Positions 18,834 through 28,976 are shown, counted from the stretch's first letter. The stretch is 64,000 nt of DNA from Paenibacillus taichungensis (GCF_003287275.1 NZ_QEVW01000006.1:662346-726345); one strand, 5' to 3'. Notes: a model not told the origin generated them from the letters alone. Translations and numbers: made by a program.

Positions 18834-21263
18834 CTATTGCTGCATTAGTTGGCGGTTCAGGAATTTCTCAATGGCACGATATAAATCCAATTGATTTTCA
18901 ACATTGCCGAAACCATGTCCTTCATTGGCTTTTAACATATAAGGCACATCCACTCCACGCTTGCGCAGAGCCTCCACGATCTGATCAGACTCAGCCTGTT
19001 TGACACGCGGATCATTAGCACCCTGTACCACGAACAATGGGGCTTTCATCTGATCAATATGGAACAGTGGTGAGACAGCTGTCAGCAGCTCCTTGTCTTT
19101 CTCAGGATCACCCATACGTTCATAGAACATGTTGCGCTCCGACTCCCAGTAAGGTGGGAGTGAATCCAGTAGCGTGAACAGATTAGATGGCCCGACATAG
19201 CTAATTCCTGCGGCATACACTTCTGGTGTGAATGCCAGTCCTGCCAGAGCAGCATATCCGCCATAAGATCCACCGTAGATGGCTACACGCTTCGCATCAA
19301 CCGTTCCCTCTTCAACCAGCCAATTTACACCGTCTGTGAGATCGTTCTGCATCGCTTTACCCCACTCTTTGTTGCCAGCATCCAGGAATTCCTTGCCGTA
19401 TCCAGTAGAGCCACGGAAATTCACCTGTAGTACGGCATAACCACGGCTTGCAAGAAATTGAATTTCCGGATTGAACCCCCACGAATCCCGTGCCCAAGGT
19501 CCACCATGGGGAACAACCACCAGTGGCAATTGAGAAGCCTCGGCTCCTTGTGGAAGCGTCAGATAACCATGAAGCGTTAAGCCGTCACGTGACTTGTACG
19601 TAATGGGTTTTACATCCGACATTTTACTCTCATCGATCCAAGGTGCCGCGTCAGCTAACTTATCCAGCTTACCCGTTCTGGAATCGTAGAAGTAATAGGT
19701 GCCCATAGATTTATCGCTATACGCAATGAACAGAACCTGACCTTCTTCACTTATGTTTGAAATGCTTACTTCTTTACCCGGAACTTTTGCCTGAATATCC
19801 TGCATCAATTTTTTGAAATCATTATCGAAGTATTCATAGTTAACCTTGTCAGTCTCATAGACAGCTGCAAGGATTGTGCCTTTTTCTTTAGAAGGAACGA
19901 AACTGGATACATCCACATCCTTATTTTCATAGATGGTTTTCGTTACTTTTTTGCTGCTTGGGCTATATTCGACAATCGCTGTTTTATCCCGCTCCAGATT
20001 GGATACAGCATAGATGTTTTTGTTATCATACGTGAACATCACCGGCGCAAAGGTTTCCCCCAGCTTGGTGGTCATCAAATTCTCAAATGCTTTATCTTCC
20101 GATTCACGATACATCAACGAAGAGACGTTGCCATCACTCGATATGGCCACACGGATTTTACCCTCATGGTCCGTAAGCCAGCCCGTAATATTGCCCGGGT
20201 TCTCTGCAGCAAGCACAGCCTCACCTGTTTTAATGTTAATTCGGTACACGTCAAAGATCCGCGGATCACGTTTGTTCATCCCTACTAGAATTTCATCCGG
20301 AATATTCTCCAGCGAGTCTACCAGAATCGCTCTTGTATTCAGATAGGGTGTCAGATCCTTGCTGTTCTTCCCATCGATATCCGTTACATAAATATGATAG
20401 TTCTCGTCCCCTGCTTCATCCTTTACATACAACAGCTTATCCTTTGTCGCCCATACAAATCCCGCTATACTGCGTTCAGTCTCACTTGTGATACGTACCG
20501 ACTTGTCCTGACCATTTTCTTTTACCACAATATTCATTCGGTTGTTCCACGGCTCCATGTAAGCCAGATGTTTACCATCCGGAGACATTTGGAATCCTGC
20601 TTGAGCCGGCTGTTTGAAGAAGTCTTCCAGAGGCGTGAGACCCTCTGACTGCACATCAAGTCCAAGAGCGAGGTACAGCGCATCAGCAAACTCACCATGA
20701 GTCACTGAATTTTTGGCGTTAAACGCACTACCTTCAATAATAAAATGCTGCTTCAGACGAATGGCATCCTCCGTATGTACCTTGGGAATCTGCGCCATAT
20801 CACTGTATACAACCTGAATGCCATTATCCTTCAGTTCAAATGCCCGAGTAAACAATGATGCCATCTGTGCTCTTGTGAGAGGTGCATCTGGTGCATAACC
20901 TTTGGCTTGTCCTTGAATAAGACCACTTTGCTTCAGCGCGTAAATCGCAGGAGCAGCTTCATCCTTAGCCAACACATCTGCGAAACCCGTAAGAGACGCT
21001 GGAGCATCCAGTTGAAGTACACGCTGCAGGATGATTGCCGCCTGAGCACGAGTAATTGGCGTTTGTGAGTCTCTCATTCCATCTGTTGTGCCATCTATGT
21101 ATCCCAGTTGCTGTAGTGTCTGTGTTGCCTTCGAAGCAATGGATTCAGCGACTGTCGCCGTAGGCTTCACCGCTTCTGCTGCCTGGACCGCTGGTTGAAT
21201 CAGAGCGATGGACAACGCCATGCTAAGCGTGAGAGCATATACCTTTTTACTCATTGCGTTCAA
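18834..21263 (-). CDS. Secreted S9 (prolyl oligopeptidase-type) peptidase with N-terminal SLH repeats
   Basis: An 809-residue exported protein. Signal peptide about 1-29 (cut near VQAAEA), then three SLH-type repeats (about 42-90, 91-145, 153-202; TRAQ motifs at 71-74 and 130-133) that would tether it to pyruvylated wall polymer. A beta-propeller-like region (about 220-545) and an alpha/beta hydrolase domain (about 555-805) follow. The catalytic triad is readable: Ser666 in GGSYGGY, Asp751 in ANDPRV, His783 in NEGHGF. It should cleave peptides at the cell surface and may feed the oligopeptide transporter nearby. TTG start with AAGGGGG 7 nt upstream. Confidence 0.93.
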   Translation of the reverse strand: MNAMSKKVYALTLSMALSIALIQPAVQAAEAVKPTATVAESIASKATQTLQQLGYIDGTTDGMRDSQTPITRAQAAIILQRVLQLDAPASLTGFADVLAKDEAAPAIYALKQSGLIQGQAKGYAPDAPLTRAQMASLFTRAFELKDNGIQVVYSDMAQIPKVHTEDAIRLKQHFIIEGSAFNAKNSVTHGEFADALYLALGLDVQSEGLTPLEDFFKQPAQAGFQMSPDGKHLAYMEPWNNRMNIVVKENGQDKSVRITSETERSIAGFVWATKDKLLYVKDEAGDENYHIYVTDIDGKNSKDLTPYLNTRAILVDSLENIPDEILVGMNKRDPRIFDVYRINIKTGEAVLAAENPGNITGWLTDHEGKIRVAISSDGNVSSLMYRESEDKAFENLMTTKLGETFAPVMFTYDNKNIYAVSNLERDKTAIVEYSPSSKKVTKTIYENKDVDVSSFVPSKEKGTILAAVYETDKVNYEYFDNDFKKLMQDIQAKVPGKEVSISNISEEGQVLFIAYSDKSMGTYYFYDSRTGKLDKLADAAPWIDESKMSDVKPITYKSRDGLTLHGYLTLPQGAEASQLPLVVVPHGGPWARDSWGFNPEIQFLASRGYAVLQVNFRGSTGYGKEFLDAGNKEWGKAMQNDLTDGVNWLVEEGTVDAKRVAIYGGSYGGYAALAGLAFTPEVYAAGISYVGPSNLFTLLDSLPPYWESERNMFYERMGDPEKDKELLTAVSPLFHIDQMKAPLFVVQGANDPRVKQAESDQIVEALRKRGVDVPYMLKANEGHGFGNVENQLDLYRAIEKFLNRQLMQQ

Positions 21264-21418
21264 GCTAGTTCCCCCTTTAAAGTGAATTACATCATAATTT
21301 GGAATTATACGTAAATCATTTTACCATGATCCACCATTGGTTAACAGCGTGGAACCAATCAAAGTTCCATTACAAAGCATTGTCTTGTATAACATGTCAT
21401 GTAATATTCAAATATCCC

Positions 21419-22309
21419 TTACTTTGAACCGGAGAATCCATAATTAAATAACTTTCGTGTCTCGATAAAACGTCCTTCACGACTATCCGAACCCAGTACA
21501 ACGGAGATCAGTCGCTTGCCATCTCGCTCAGCCGTTCCAACGAAGTGATAGCCGGACTCTTCATCATATCCGGTCTTCAATCCATCGTTGCCATCGTAAG
21601 CATAGGGTCCGCCAATAGAGGAAAGCATCCAGTTGGTGTTGCTCAAATACATTCCTTTTTGGTGCATCGATACCTGCATTTGGCTGGAAACTCTCAATAT
21701 TTCGGGGTAGTTATTTAGCAGATAACGAGCAAGCTTGCACGCATCTACAGCGGTCATTACAGTCTGCCCTTGTATTTCCTTCGGACGATTCGGACCAAGT
21801 TGTTTTTCGCTTAAACCTGTTGCATTGGTAAACACCGTCTTGTCAGACAGACCGATCTCGGTAGCCTTCTGATTCATCTTTTGTGTAAAAGTCTGCTCTG
21901 TCCCACTGATATGTTCAGCTAGAGCAATAGCTGCATCATTCGCGGAATAGACCGCCACAATCTGGAATAGCTCCTGCACAGTAAATTGCTCGCCTTGTTT
22001 CAAACCCAGGTGGTTACCACCTACTGAACTTGCATACAGGCTGATATTCACCGGGTCGTCCCAACGCAATTCTCCGTTAATTACGGCCTCCATTATCAGT
22101 AGTTCTGTCATCAATTTGCTGATCCCTGCAGGTGCAATCTCTTCAGAACCGTTAAAGTTGATTAGAATCTGCTCGGAGTTCATATCCATTAATACAGCCG
22201 ATTCGGCTTTAATTCCCGGTTTGCCCACCAGCATGTCCGGTTTTACACCCAAATATATAATGACCAGTAGAGCCAGTAGCATTCCTGCCCGTATCCACCA
22301 TCTTTTCAT
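21419..22309 (-). CDS. D-alanyl-D-alanine carboxypeptidase homologue lacking the catalytic serine
   Basis: A 296-residue S11/PBP5-like protein with an uncleaved signal or anchor helix (about 6-22). The fold motifs are in order, but the first one reads Pro-Ala-Gly62-Ile-Ser-Lys65 where active enzymes have Ser-x-x-Lys; the nucleophile position is Gly (GGG codon at 22124-22126). SxN is present as Ser122-Ala-Asn124 and KTG at 245-247. No other Ser-x-x-Lys could serve. The reading frame is intact and has a good AGAGGTGA site before ATG 22307-22309. It may bind wall peptides or regulate other PBPs without cleaving. Confidence 0.85.
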   Translation of the reverse strand: MKRWWIRAGMLLALLVIIYLGVKPDMLVGKPGIKAESAVLMDMNSEQILINFNGSEEIAPAGISKLMTELLIMEAVINGELRWDDPVNISLYASSVGGNHLGLKQGEQFTVQELFQIVAVYSANDAAIALAEHISGTEQTFTQKMNQKATEIGLSDKTVFTNATGLSEKQLGPNRPKEIQGQTVMTAVDACKLARYLLNNYPEILRVSSQMQVSMHQKGMYLSNTNWMLSSIGGPYAYDGNDGLKTGYDEESGYHFVGTAERDGKRLISVVLGSDSREGRFIETRKLFNYGFSGSK

Positions 22310-22404
22310 CGGAAAATCACCTCTTACAGATATAGACGAAGTGAAGAGGCATTTTGTCTGCACTTTTTTGAAAAAAAGTTAAATTTTTTTTATTTTTTTG
22401 TTAC

Positions 22405-22460
22405 CAAAAAAAACATGGACCCCATACCCCCATGCCAGAGTGTACGAAATCCATGTTTTT
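22405..22460. terminator. Terminator after the oligopeptide operon (bidirectional form)
   Basis: AACATGGA...TCCATGTT stem flanked by A-runs and T-runs on both sides; on the minus strand eight T residues follow. It separates the binding-protein gene from the carboxypeptidase homologue. Confidence 0.85.
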
Positions 22461-22557
22461 AAGACTTTTTCTATTCATACCTAGAAGAATCTTTTCAATT
22501 AGATCTAGCAACCGAATTCTTTTAAGGACCCCAATCCTTATTGTTGCTAAAGTTTTA

Positions 22558-24384
22558 TTACTCTGCTACAACAGCTTTGTCTGCATTAACTTGAATGTCA
22601 TTCAAGTAGAGTCCTGTTCCGTCACCAATCGCGTAGTTCATTACACGTTTGTTCACTGGTGCTACAACAGCACGGTACAGTGTCGGGAATACAGGAACTT
22701 CATCAACCATGTACTGCTGCCATTCGTTGTAGATTTCTTTACGCTTGTCTACGTCAAAAGCTTCAGCAGACACACCTTGTGCGAGCAATTTGTCATTTTC
22801 TTCACTGGAGAATCTGGAGAAGTTGTACAGTGCATCACGCCCATACAGACCTGCTGGATCTACGTCAATACCTACGCCCCAAGCAGCTTGATACACATCA
22901 ATATTCGGATCATCTTTACCTGTGTTACCTACACGGTCATAGAAGTTGTTGAACTCAACCATTTCCAGGTTTACTTTCAGACCAATTGCTGCCCACGATT
23001 GAACGTAGTAACGTGCCAGTGGTTCAGCTGTATCGCCACCTGTCATCGATACAAAGTTAATTTCAAGAGGAGAACCGTCTGGTTTTGTACGGAATTCTCC
23101 ATCCAGTTTATAACCTGCTTCATCGAGCAATTTTTTCGCTGCTTCTGGATCATACGCTACACCTGGATTGTTAGAATCATGGAATTCCGGGTGAGACGGC
23201 GGAATCAGTGTTGTTGCATTCCAACGCAGACCGTTATAGAAACGTTTACCAACTTGGTCATTATCTACAGCAAGCCACATCGCTTTACGCAGATTTTTGT
23301 CAGCCATTTTTGCATCCGGGTTTGTTACAACTTTGCCGTTGTCCGCATCCCATGTGCCCAGTTTGAAGCCAATGTAGGTGTAAGCACGATCGATTGCACC
23401 CAGGAATTCAACGTTGGACATATTGGCATTATCTTTATATTGATCTGTCGGGAATGAATCCACGAGATCTACCCCGCCAGATTTCAATTCTTGAACAACC
23501 GTTGTTGGGTTGATTACTTTCAAAGTCACTTTGTCCAGTTTTGGAGCCCCACGCCAGTAGTCATCATTTTTAACGAAAGTTACAGACTCACCTGGAGTGA
23601 TTGTTTCCACTTTAAATGCACCAAAACCGATTGGTTTTTCACGTACTTCTTTGGAAGAAGACATTTTTGCTACATCCATATCACCAAAGATATGTTTAGC
23701 CAGCGGATATGTCCATACGCCACCTGTCAGCAGGGAAGGTGTAGATTCCTTGTACGTAATGCTGATTTGTTTTTCGCTAAGAACTTTGATTCCAGAGATT
23801 GTTTTTGCTTTTCCAGCATGATAATCATCCATACCTACTACACTTGTGAAGTTGGAATCGTAACGTGGGCCATCATAAGCCTTGTTACCGATAACTTCAT
23901 AAGCAAACTGCAAATCTTCAGCCGTTACAGGCTTGCCGTCATGCCAGTTTACATTATCACGAATCGTCAGTGTGAACGTTTTGCCATCTTCCGATGTTTC
24001 ATACGTTGCTGCACCATCGTTGGTATATACATAGTCTTTGTCCCAAGTCAGCAAACCTTCGTCAAACCATTGCAGAACCATTGCATCCGGATTACCGGAA
24101 TAGAAAGTATAGTTCAAAGTTCCTTCAAAAGCAGTATCGGATACAAGTCCGTATGTTATGGATCCACCCTCAATTGCAGTGCCTTCATTCGTTTTAACGT
24201 TGTTGAAGTCGTCGATGGAGTATACGCCCTCTTCGTTAGCAGGCTTTTCCTCCGTTTTTGTTTCCCCTGTGTTCGTAGAAGGCGTTGGTGTTGCCGCCTC
24301 TTTCTCTGAGCACGCCGCAAGCGCAAGTACGAAGACCAACATCATCGTGAAAAATAGTCCCCGTGAAAATAATCCCTTTTTCAT
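22558..24384 (-). CDS. Oligopeptide ABC transporter substrate-binding lipoprotein (OppA type)
   Basis: A 608-residue solute-binding protein, cluster C/family 5. Lipoprotein signal with lipobox ALAAC (Cys25), then a Thr/Glu/Pro-rich linker (about 26-55). The conserved family 5 segment around FTLTIRDNVNWHDGKPVTAEDLQFAYEVI begins near residue 125. It captures peptides outside the membrane for the OppBC channel. Start ATG 24382-24384 has AGGGAGG about 8 nt upstream. Last gene of the operon oppD-oppF-oppB-oppC-oppA; placing the binding protein last and close behind oppC is less common than the oppA-first order. Confidence 0.93.
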   Translation of the reverse strand: MKKGLFSRGLFFTMMLVFVLALAACSEKEAATPTPSTNTGETKTEEKPANEEGVYSIDDFNNVKTNEGTAIEGGSITYGLVSDTAFEGTLNYTFYSGNPDAMVLQWFDEGLLTWDKDYVYTNDGAATYETSEDGKTFTLTIRDNVNWHDGKPVTAEDLQFAYEVIGNKAYDGPRYDSNFTSVVGMDDYHAGKAKTISGIKVLSEKQISITYKESTPSLLTGGVWTYPLAKHIFGDMDVAKMSSSKEVREKPIGFGAFKVETITPGESVTFVKNDDYWRGAPKLDKVTLKVINPTTVVQELKSGGVDLVDSFPTDQYKDNANMSNVEFLGAIDRAYTYIGFKLGTWDADNGKVVTNPDAKMADKNLRKAMWLAVDNDQVGKRFYNGLRWNATTLIPPSHPEFHDSNNPGVAYDPEAAKKLLDEAGYKLDGEFRTKPDGSPLEINFVSMTGGDTAEPLARYYVQSWAAIGLKVNLEMVEFNNFYDRVGNTGKDDPNIDVYQAAWGVGIDVDPAGLYGRDALYNFSRFSSEENDKLLAQGVSAEAFDVDKRKEIYNEWQQYMVDEVPVFPTLYRAVVAPVNKRVMNYAIGDGTGLYLNDIQVNADKAVVAE

Positions 24385-24403
24385 GAACCTTTCCTCCCTT
24401 TTT

Positions 24404-25309
24404 TTAACCTCTTCTTTGTCTTGCATCAGTCGCACGCTTCAGGGCTTGTCCGACATTATTTATACTCAACATCAATACCAGAATAAGTACTGACGCAGGT
24501 AGCCATATCCACCATCTGTATTCCAGTGTTTGCGGATTACGAGCATAGCTTACGAGTGTTCCAAGACTGGGTGTACTTTCCGGGAATCCAAATCCCAAGA
24601 AGGACAGTCCCGATTCGAGGCCAATATTGGCAGCGAGATTCAACGTCATCGTTACGATGATGATGGAGCTAAGATTAGGAAGAACCTGTGAGAGCATAAT
24701 CTTAAGATGGGACGAACCTAATGTTTTAGAAGCTTTTACATAGTCCAGTTCCCGTTCCTGCAATGCTTTCGAGCGGATCAACCTGGCAATCCCCATCCAG
24801 AGAAAAGCTGTCATGATTAATGAGAAAGATACAATATTATATTTGGGTACTGCAGTAACAAACGCAATAACAATCATCAGCATCGGAAGAATCATGAAGA
24901 AATCAACAACGCGCATAAACAGGTTATCAATCATTCCACCGAAGTAACCGGATAACAGACCCACCAGGATACCTATACAACCCGTCATTAGCGTGACGAT
25001 AATACCAATGGTTAGAGAGTTACGTGTACCGATAATCAGTTGTCCGAACACATCACGACCGCCGTAATCCGTTCCCAGCCAATACTGCGCGGAAGGCGGT
25101 TCATATAAAGCGAACAAATCTACCTTAACAATTTCAGCTTGATCCAGGATTAAAGAAGTACCATAGACCAGCAGTATGACCAGTCCCAAAAATATGAGCG
25201 AGATTAGTGCCACCTTATCTCTGACAAGCTCCCGCCACAAGATATTCAAGCTGGAGGGGCTCTTATCAATCTTCTGTGAAGTTATAACGACATCATTGGC
25301 CTTGCTCAT
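24404..25309 (-). CDS. Oligopeptide ABC transporter permease (OppC type)
   Basis: A 301-residue permease. An N-terminal cytoplasmic stretch (about 1-30) leads into an OppC-N TM (about 34-53), followed by five TMs of the BPD_transp_1 domain. The EAA-like loop reads ASKTLGSSHLKIMLSQVLPN (about 188-207), which contacts the ATPases. It forms the channel with the OppB-type subunit. The stop is 20 nt before the binding-protein start; the ATG has GGGGTG upstream. Confidence 0.93.
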   Translation of the reverse strand: MSKANDVVITSQKIDKSPSSLNILWRELVRDKVALISLIFLGLVILLVYGTSLILDQAEIVKVDLFALYEPPSAQYWLGTDYGGRDVFGQLIIGTRNSLTIGIIVTLMTGCIGILVGLLSGYFGGMIDNLFMRVVDFFMILPMLMIVIAFVTAVPKYNIVSFSLIMTAFLWMGIARLIRSKALQERELDYVKASKTLGSSHLKIMLSQVLPNLSSIIIVTMTLNLAANIGLESGLSFLGFGFPESTPSLGTLVSYARNPQTLEYRWWIWLPASVLILVLMLSINNVGQALKRATDARQRRG

Positions 25310-25338
25310 CTTATTTTCACCCCGAAATCTTCAAGTTC

Positions 25339-26301
25339 TTACTTGATCCGGATACGCGGATCAACAATACCCAGAATAATATCAGACAGCAACGATCCTA
25401 GGATTGTAGCTATGCCATATAACAGAACGAGTGCAGTTACTACACTGAAATCCCGAAGAGAAATGGAATTCAAGAACAACTGTCCCATACCTGGATAACT
25501 GAATATACTCTCAATGAAGATGGTACCTCCGATAAGTCCCGTAATCTCATACCCGAAAAATGCGGCGATCGGCAACAACGAGTTTCTTAAAATATGCCTG
25601 TTGTAGATTCGAGATTCCGAAGCACCCTTGGCTCTCGCAGTAAGAACGAATTCCTTGTGCTTGATATCGATAATTTCACTACGCAAGTATTGGACGGTAG
25701 ATACCGTTGCAATTAATGCCATGGATAGTGATGGTAATAACAAATGATAGAATTTGCTTGTAATATAGCTGAATGTGCCTGGCGTAAGTCCAGGTTCCAC
25801 ACTTCCCCCGGTTGGGAACCAACCAAAATGGAATCCAAAAATCCATAACATCACCAGTGCGAAGATAAACAACGGGGCTGCAAAGCCCAAGTAGGTGTAA
25901 CCTGTGATCAACCGATCAGACCAGGTATCGTTGTAACGTCCACTGATAATGCCAAGTGGAATGGCAATCAGATAGGTAAACACGAGTGTCGCCAGTGCAA
26001 GCCAGAACGTATTGGCTACACGTTGACCAATCAGATCAGACACTGGCATTTTGAATCGGAAAGATTGTCCGAAATCACCTTGTGCAGCATTTTTGATCCA
26101 ATCCCAATACTGTACATACCATGGATTGTTTAATCCCAGCCGTTCCCGCTGTTCATCCAGCGCTTTTGGATCAATACTCGGATCGAGTAATCCGGTAAGT
26201 GCATCCCCAGGCATCGCCTTGGCCATCAGAAAGACCAACAGGCTAAGCAAAAAGATCTGAGGGATCATAATGATAATTCTGCGTACTATCGTTTTCCACA
26301 T
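25339..26301 (-). CDS. Oligopeptide ABC transporter permease (OppB type)
   Basis: A 320-residue permease with six predicted TMs. The N-terminal segment MWKTIVRRIIIMIPQIFLLS is the usual OppB/DppB start, and the family signature around AKAMPGDALTGLLDP follows. The EAA loop reads TARAKGASESRIYNRHILRN (about 222-241). It pairs with the OppC subunit and is energised by the two ATPases encoded just upstream. It starts 8 nt after the OppF-type stop, so it is tightly co-transcribed. Confidence 0.93.
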   Translation of the reverse strand: MWKTIVRRIIIMIPQIFLLSLLVFLMAKAMPGDALTGLLDPSIDPKALDEQRERLGLNNPWYVQYWDWIKNAAQGDFGQSFRFKMPVSDLIGQRVANTFWLALATLVFTYLIAIPLGIISGRYNDTWSDRLITGYTYLGFAAPLFIFALVMLWIFGFHFGWFPTGGSVEPGLTPGTFSYITSKFYHLLLPSLSMALIATVSTVQYLRSEIIDIKHKEFVLTARAKGASESRIYNRHILRNSLLPIAAFFGYEITGLIGGTIFIESIFSYPGMGQLFLNSISLRDFSVVTALVLLYGIATILGSLLSDIILGIVDPRIRIK

Positions 26302-26308
26302 ATGGTCT

Positions 26309-27241
26309 TCAACCTTTCTGAGGTAGAGCTACTCGGTGAGTATCGGAAATGGATTGGAGCGAGTATGCCAGCCCTTCCTCATCAAAGAAGTTTCGGTATG
26401 AATGTTCATACTCGGATTTGACCTGCTGACGGAAGGCTACCATTTCTTCACGTTTGGTTGGGTCCATATCCGGAATGGCTGCTATTAAACGCTTGGTATA
26501 GATATGTTGTGGATTCTCAAAAATATCATCCGTTGTGCCCTGCTCAACATACCGACCTTTATACATAATTCCGATCTGATCACACATATGGCGGATAATG
26601 CCGAGATCGTGACTGATGAACAAGTAGGTCAGATTCAACTCTTTTTGAATTTCCTGCATGAAGTTAAGCACCTGTGCTTGTACAGATACATCGAGCGCGG
26701 ATACTGGCTCATCTGCGATAATCAGCTTTGGCTTCAATGCAATCGCACGCGCAATACCAATCCGTTGCCTCTGGCCTCCAGAAAACTCATGAGGATACTT
26801 ATAGATCGATTCGGGACTTAATCCGACCTTCTCCAGAAGATCACGGACCTGACGTTTCTCTTCAGTAGCCGTCAGTCGTTCATAATTGCGGAGTGGCTCA
26901 GCAATGATGTCGATAACACGTTTCTTGGGATTTAACGAAGAGTACGGGTCCTGAAAGATCATCTGCACATCACGCTGCAGTTGTCTATCTTTCCGCCTCT
27001 CTGTAGCCAGATCTCTTCCGTTGAAAAGAATTTTCCCGGCTGTCACATGGTTTAAGCCAATAACAGCTCTACCCGTAGTCGTTTTGCCTGAGCCTGACTC
27101 ACCTACAAGGCCGTACGTTTGCCCTTGTTCAATGGAGAAACTCACATCATCAACCGCTTTGATGTTACCAATTTCACGCTTGATCAACCCTCCGCGAATC
27201 GGAAAGTGAATTTTTAGTCCTTCTACTTCGAGTAATGCCAT
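26309..27241 (-). CDS. Oligopeptide ABC transporter ATP-binding protein (OppF type)
   Basis: A 310-residue ATPase. Start ATG 27239-27241 with AGGAGGAAT upstream gives MALLEVEGLKIHFPIRGGL, typical of OppF. Walker A GESGSGKTT, signature SGGQRQRIGIARAI, Walker B LIIADEPVSALD and the C-terminal oligo_HPY region (PTKREEMVAFRQQ) are present. It works with the OppD-type ATPase to power peptide uptake. Its start lies 4 nt after the OppD-type stop. Confidence 0.94.
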   Translation of the reverse strand: MALLEVEGLKIHFPIRGGLIKREIGNIKAVDDVSFSIEQGQTYGLVGESGSGKTTTGRAVIGLNHVTAGKILFNGRDLATERRKDRQLQRDVQMIFQDPYSSLNPKKRVIDIIAEPLRNYERLTATEEKRQVRDLLEKVGLSPESIYKYPHEFSGGQRQRIGIARAIALKPKLIIADEPVSALDVSVQAQVLNFMQEIQKELNLTYLFISHDLGIIRHMCDQIGIMYKGRYVEQGTTDDIFENPQHIYTKRLIAAIPDMDPTKREEMVAFRQQVKSEYEHSYRNFFDEEGLAYSLQSISDTHRVALPQKG

Positions 27242-27245
27242 TATG

Positions 27246-28244
27246 TTATTCCTCCTCAGCTTGATCAGGGAAATGAAAGTGCTGATAACAGGTACACCGT
27301 ACAAAATGCCCTGGCGCAATTTCATGCATCTGTGGGTTTTCTTCATGAGCCGAATCACTTATCCATGGAATTCGAGCCTTGAATCGGCACCCTTGACGAG
27401 GAAGATTTTTCAGTGATGGAACAATGCCTTGAATGACATGAAGCTTCGATTTTTCTTCAGAGATAGTTGGAATAGAGTTTAGTAGAGAACGTGTATATGG
27501 ATGCTTGGCATCCGTCATAAGAGTATAGATGTCTGCAATCTCCACAATTTCTCCTGCATACATAACTGCTACGCGATCAGCCATCTCGGCAACGACTCCC
27601 AGATCATGCGTGATCAGGATGATTCCTGCGTTTATCTCGTTCTTCAATTCGCGGATAAGCTCCAGAATTTGTAGTTGGATTGTAACGTCAAGAGCTGTCG
27701 TTGGTTCGTCGGCAATCAGCAATTCAGGTTTATTGGCAATCGCAATCGCGATAACAACTCTCTGTCTCATACCACCCGATAGTTCGTGAGGATATTGCTT
27801 GTATAATTGTTCGGGACGCGGAATCCCTACTTGGTTGAGTAAATCAATGACTTTGTCTTTCTTTTCTTTCGAAGATAGCTTGGGTTGATGCAGTGTCAGA
27901 ATCTCTTCGATCTGTTCACCGATCACCATCAGAGGATTTAATGCGGAAAGCGGGTCCTGAAAGATCATTCCCATCTCTTTACCGCGAAGTTTGTTTAATT
28001 TGTTGGGAGATATACCAGCAATATTCTGCCCTTTGTACAGAATCTCCCCATCAATTTTGGCTTTGTTATGCAGACCCATTATCGAAAAAGCAAAAGCACT
28101 TTTGCCCGATCCTGATTCTCCTACAATAGCCAATACTTCATTCTTTTTAACCGTAAGGTTAACGTGATCAACTGCTGCATAATAGTCATCTTCAATTCTG
28201 AATGATGTAGTTAGATTTCTGACTTCCAATAGCTCTGTATTCAA
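27246..28244 (-). CDS. Oligopeptide ABC transporter ATP-binding protein (OppD type)
   Basis: A 332-residue ATPase. Walker A GESGSGKSAF, signature SGGMRQRVVIAIAI, Walker B LLIADEPTTALD and an oligo_HPY tail with Cys residues (GCRFKARIPW, HFVRCTCY) that in this family can hold an iron-sulfur cluster. First gene of the operon. I start it at TTG 28242-28244 (MNTELLEVRN) with AGGGTG six nt upstream; GTG 28251-28253 or a more upstream ATG at 28284-28286 are possible but have poorer sites. Promoter not confidently located. Confidence 0.9.
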   Translation of the reverse strand: MNTELLEVRNLTTSFRIEDDYYAAVDHVNLTVKKNEVLAIVGESGSGKSAFAFSIMGLHNKAKIDGEILYKGQNIAGISPNKLNKLRGKEMGMIFQDPLSALNPLMVIGEQIEEILTLHQPKLSSKEKKDKVIDLLNQVGIPRPEQLYKQYPHELSGGMRQRVVIAIAIANKPELLIADEPTTALDVTIQLQILELIRELKNEINAGIILITHDLGVVAEMADRVAVMYAGEIVEIADIYTLMTDAKHPYTRSLLNSIPTISEEKSKLHVIQGIVPSLKNLPRQGCRFKARIPWISDSAHEENPQMHEIAPGHFVRCTCYQHFHFPDQAEEE

Positions 28245-28907
28245 ATCAATCACCCTAACCCCATAATTTCTGCAGAATGTATTCATGTGTAGAAGAATGC
28301 ATCCACTGTATATTTCCATGTTCTTGAAGATAACGAACGAAAGTGTATACAAAATACCAAATCATTAGGAGAATCCATTTTTGACGACTGCTATTTAGAC
28401 CGTTGGTCAATTAATGCTGACAATTCCTAGCGGGATTATAATGCAAAATAATTAATGTAATCATACGTGTAAATTTAGGTGACGTCAATGCTTAATTTGA
28501 GATTTATGGTATAAATGTTTTTTATAGCACAGTTTTGGGTATTAGTTATACTTTAAAGGGAATAAATCAAGGAATTTTAGAGTCAATCGGTTGCTTTTGA
28601 TGGAAGAGTTTAAATCTTAAAAATACTAATTATCTAAATATATGACATTACTATTACACGAGTTGTGTAGTTAAATGTTAGAAATGTAGATATAACAAAC
28701 TATTATGTTAGGTATGAGGGAATTGTAGAGGTCATATTCAATTTGGAAGTAAAAATGATTTCCACCCAAATTCTGTACTTTTAGAGGTGTAATTTAGATA
28801 TTACTAATGGATTGAAGTTAAATTTCTAGTTATTATAGTATAGTTTCATTTAATCGCTTATGTAAAGAACAAATTGTCATCTTTTATCATTTATTTTACA
28901 AAAGAAA
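28245..28907. other. Non-coding AT-rich spacer upstream of the opp-type operon
   Basis: About 660 bp with no credible gene on either strand. GACC-GTT-GGTC at about 28398-28408 is operator-like. A TATAAT on the minus strand near 28434-28439 could be the operon -10, but no good -35 goes with it. The stretch 28500-28900 is strongly AT-rich with nothing further recognised. Confidence 0.5.
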
Positions 28908-28937
28908 GAAAAAAGCCCTGCAAAATGCAAGGCTTTT
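28908..28937 (-). terminator. Terminator after the M15 peptidase gene
   Basis: Minus strand AAGCCTTGCA-TTT-TGCAGGGCTT followed by TTTT. Compact strong hairpin. Confidence 0.85.
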
Positions 28938-28976
28938 CTAATATTTATACATATAGATGTATATATAGTATCCTAT

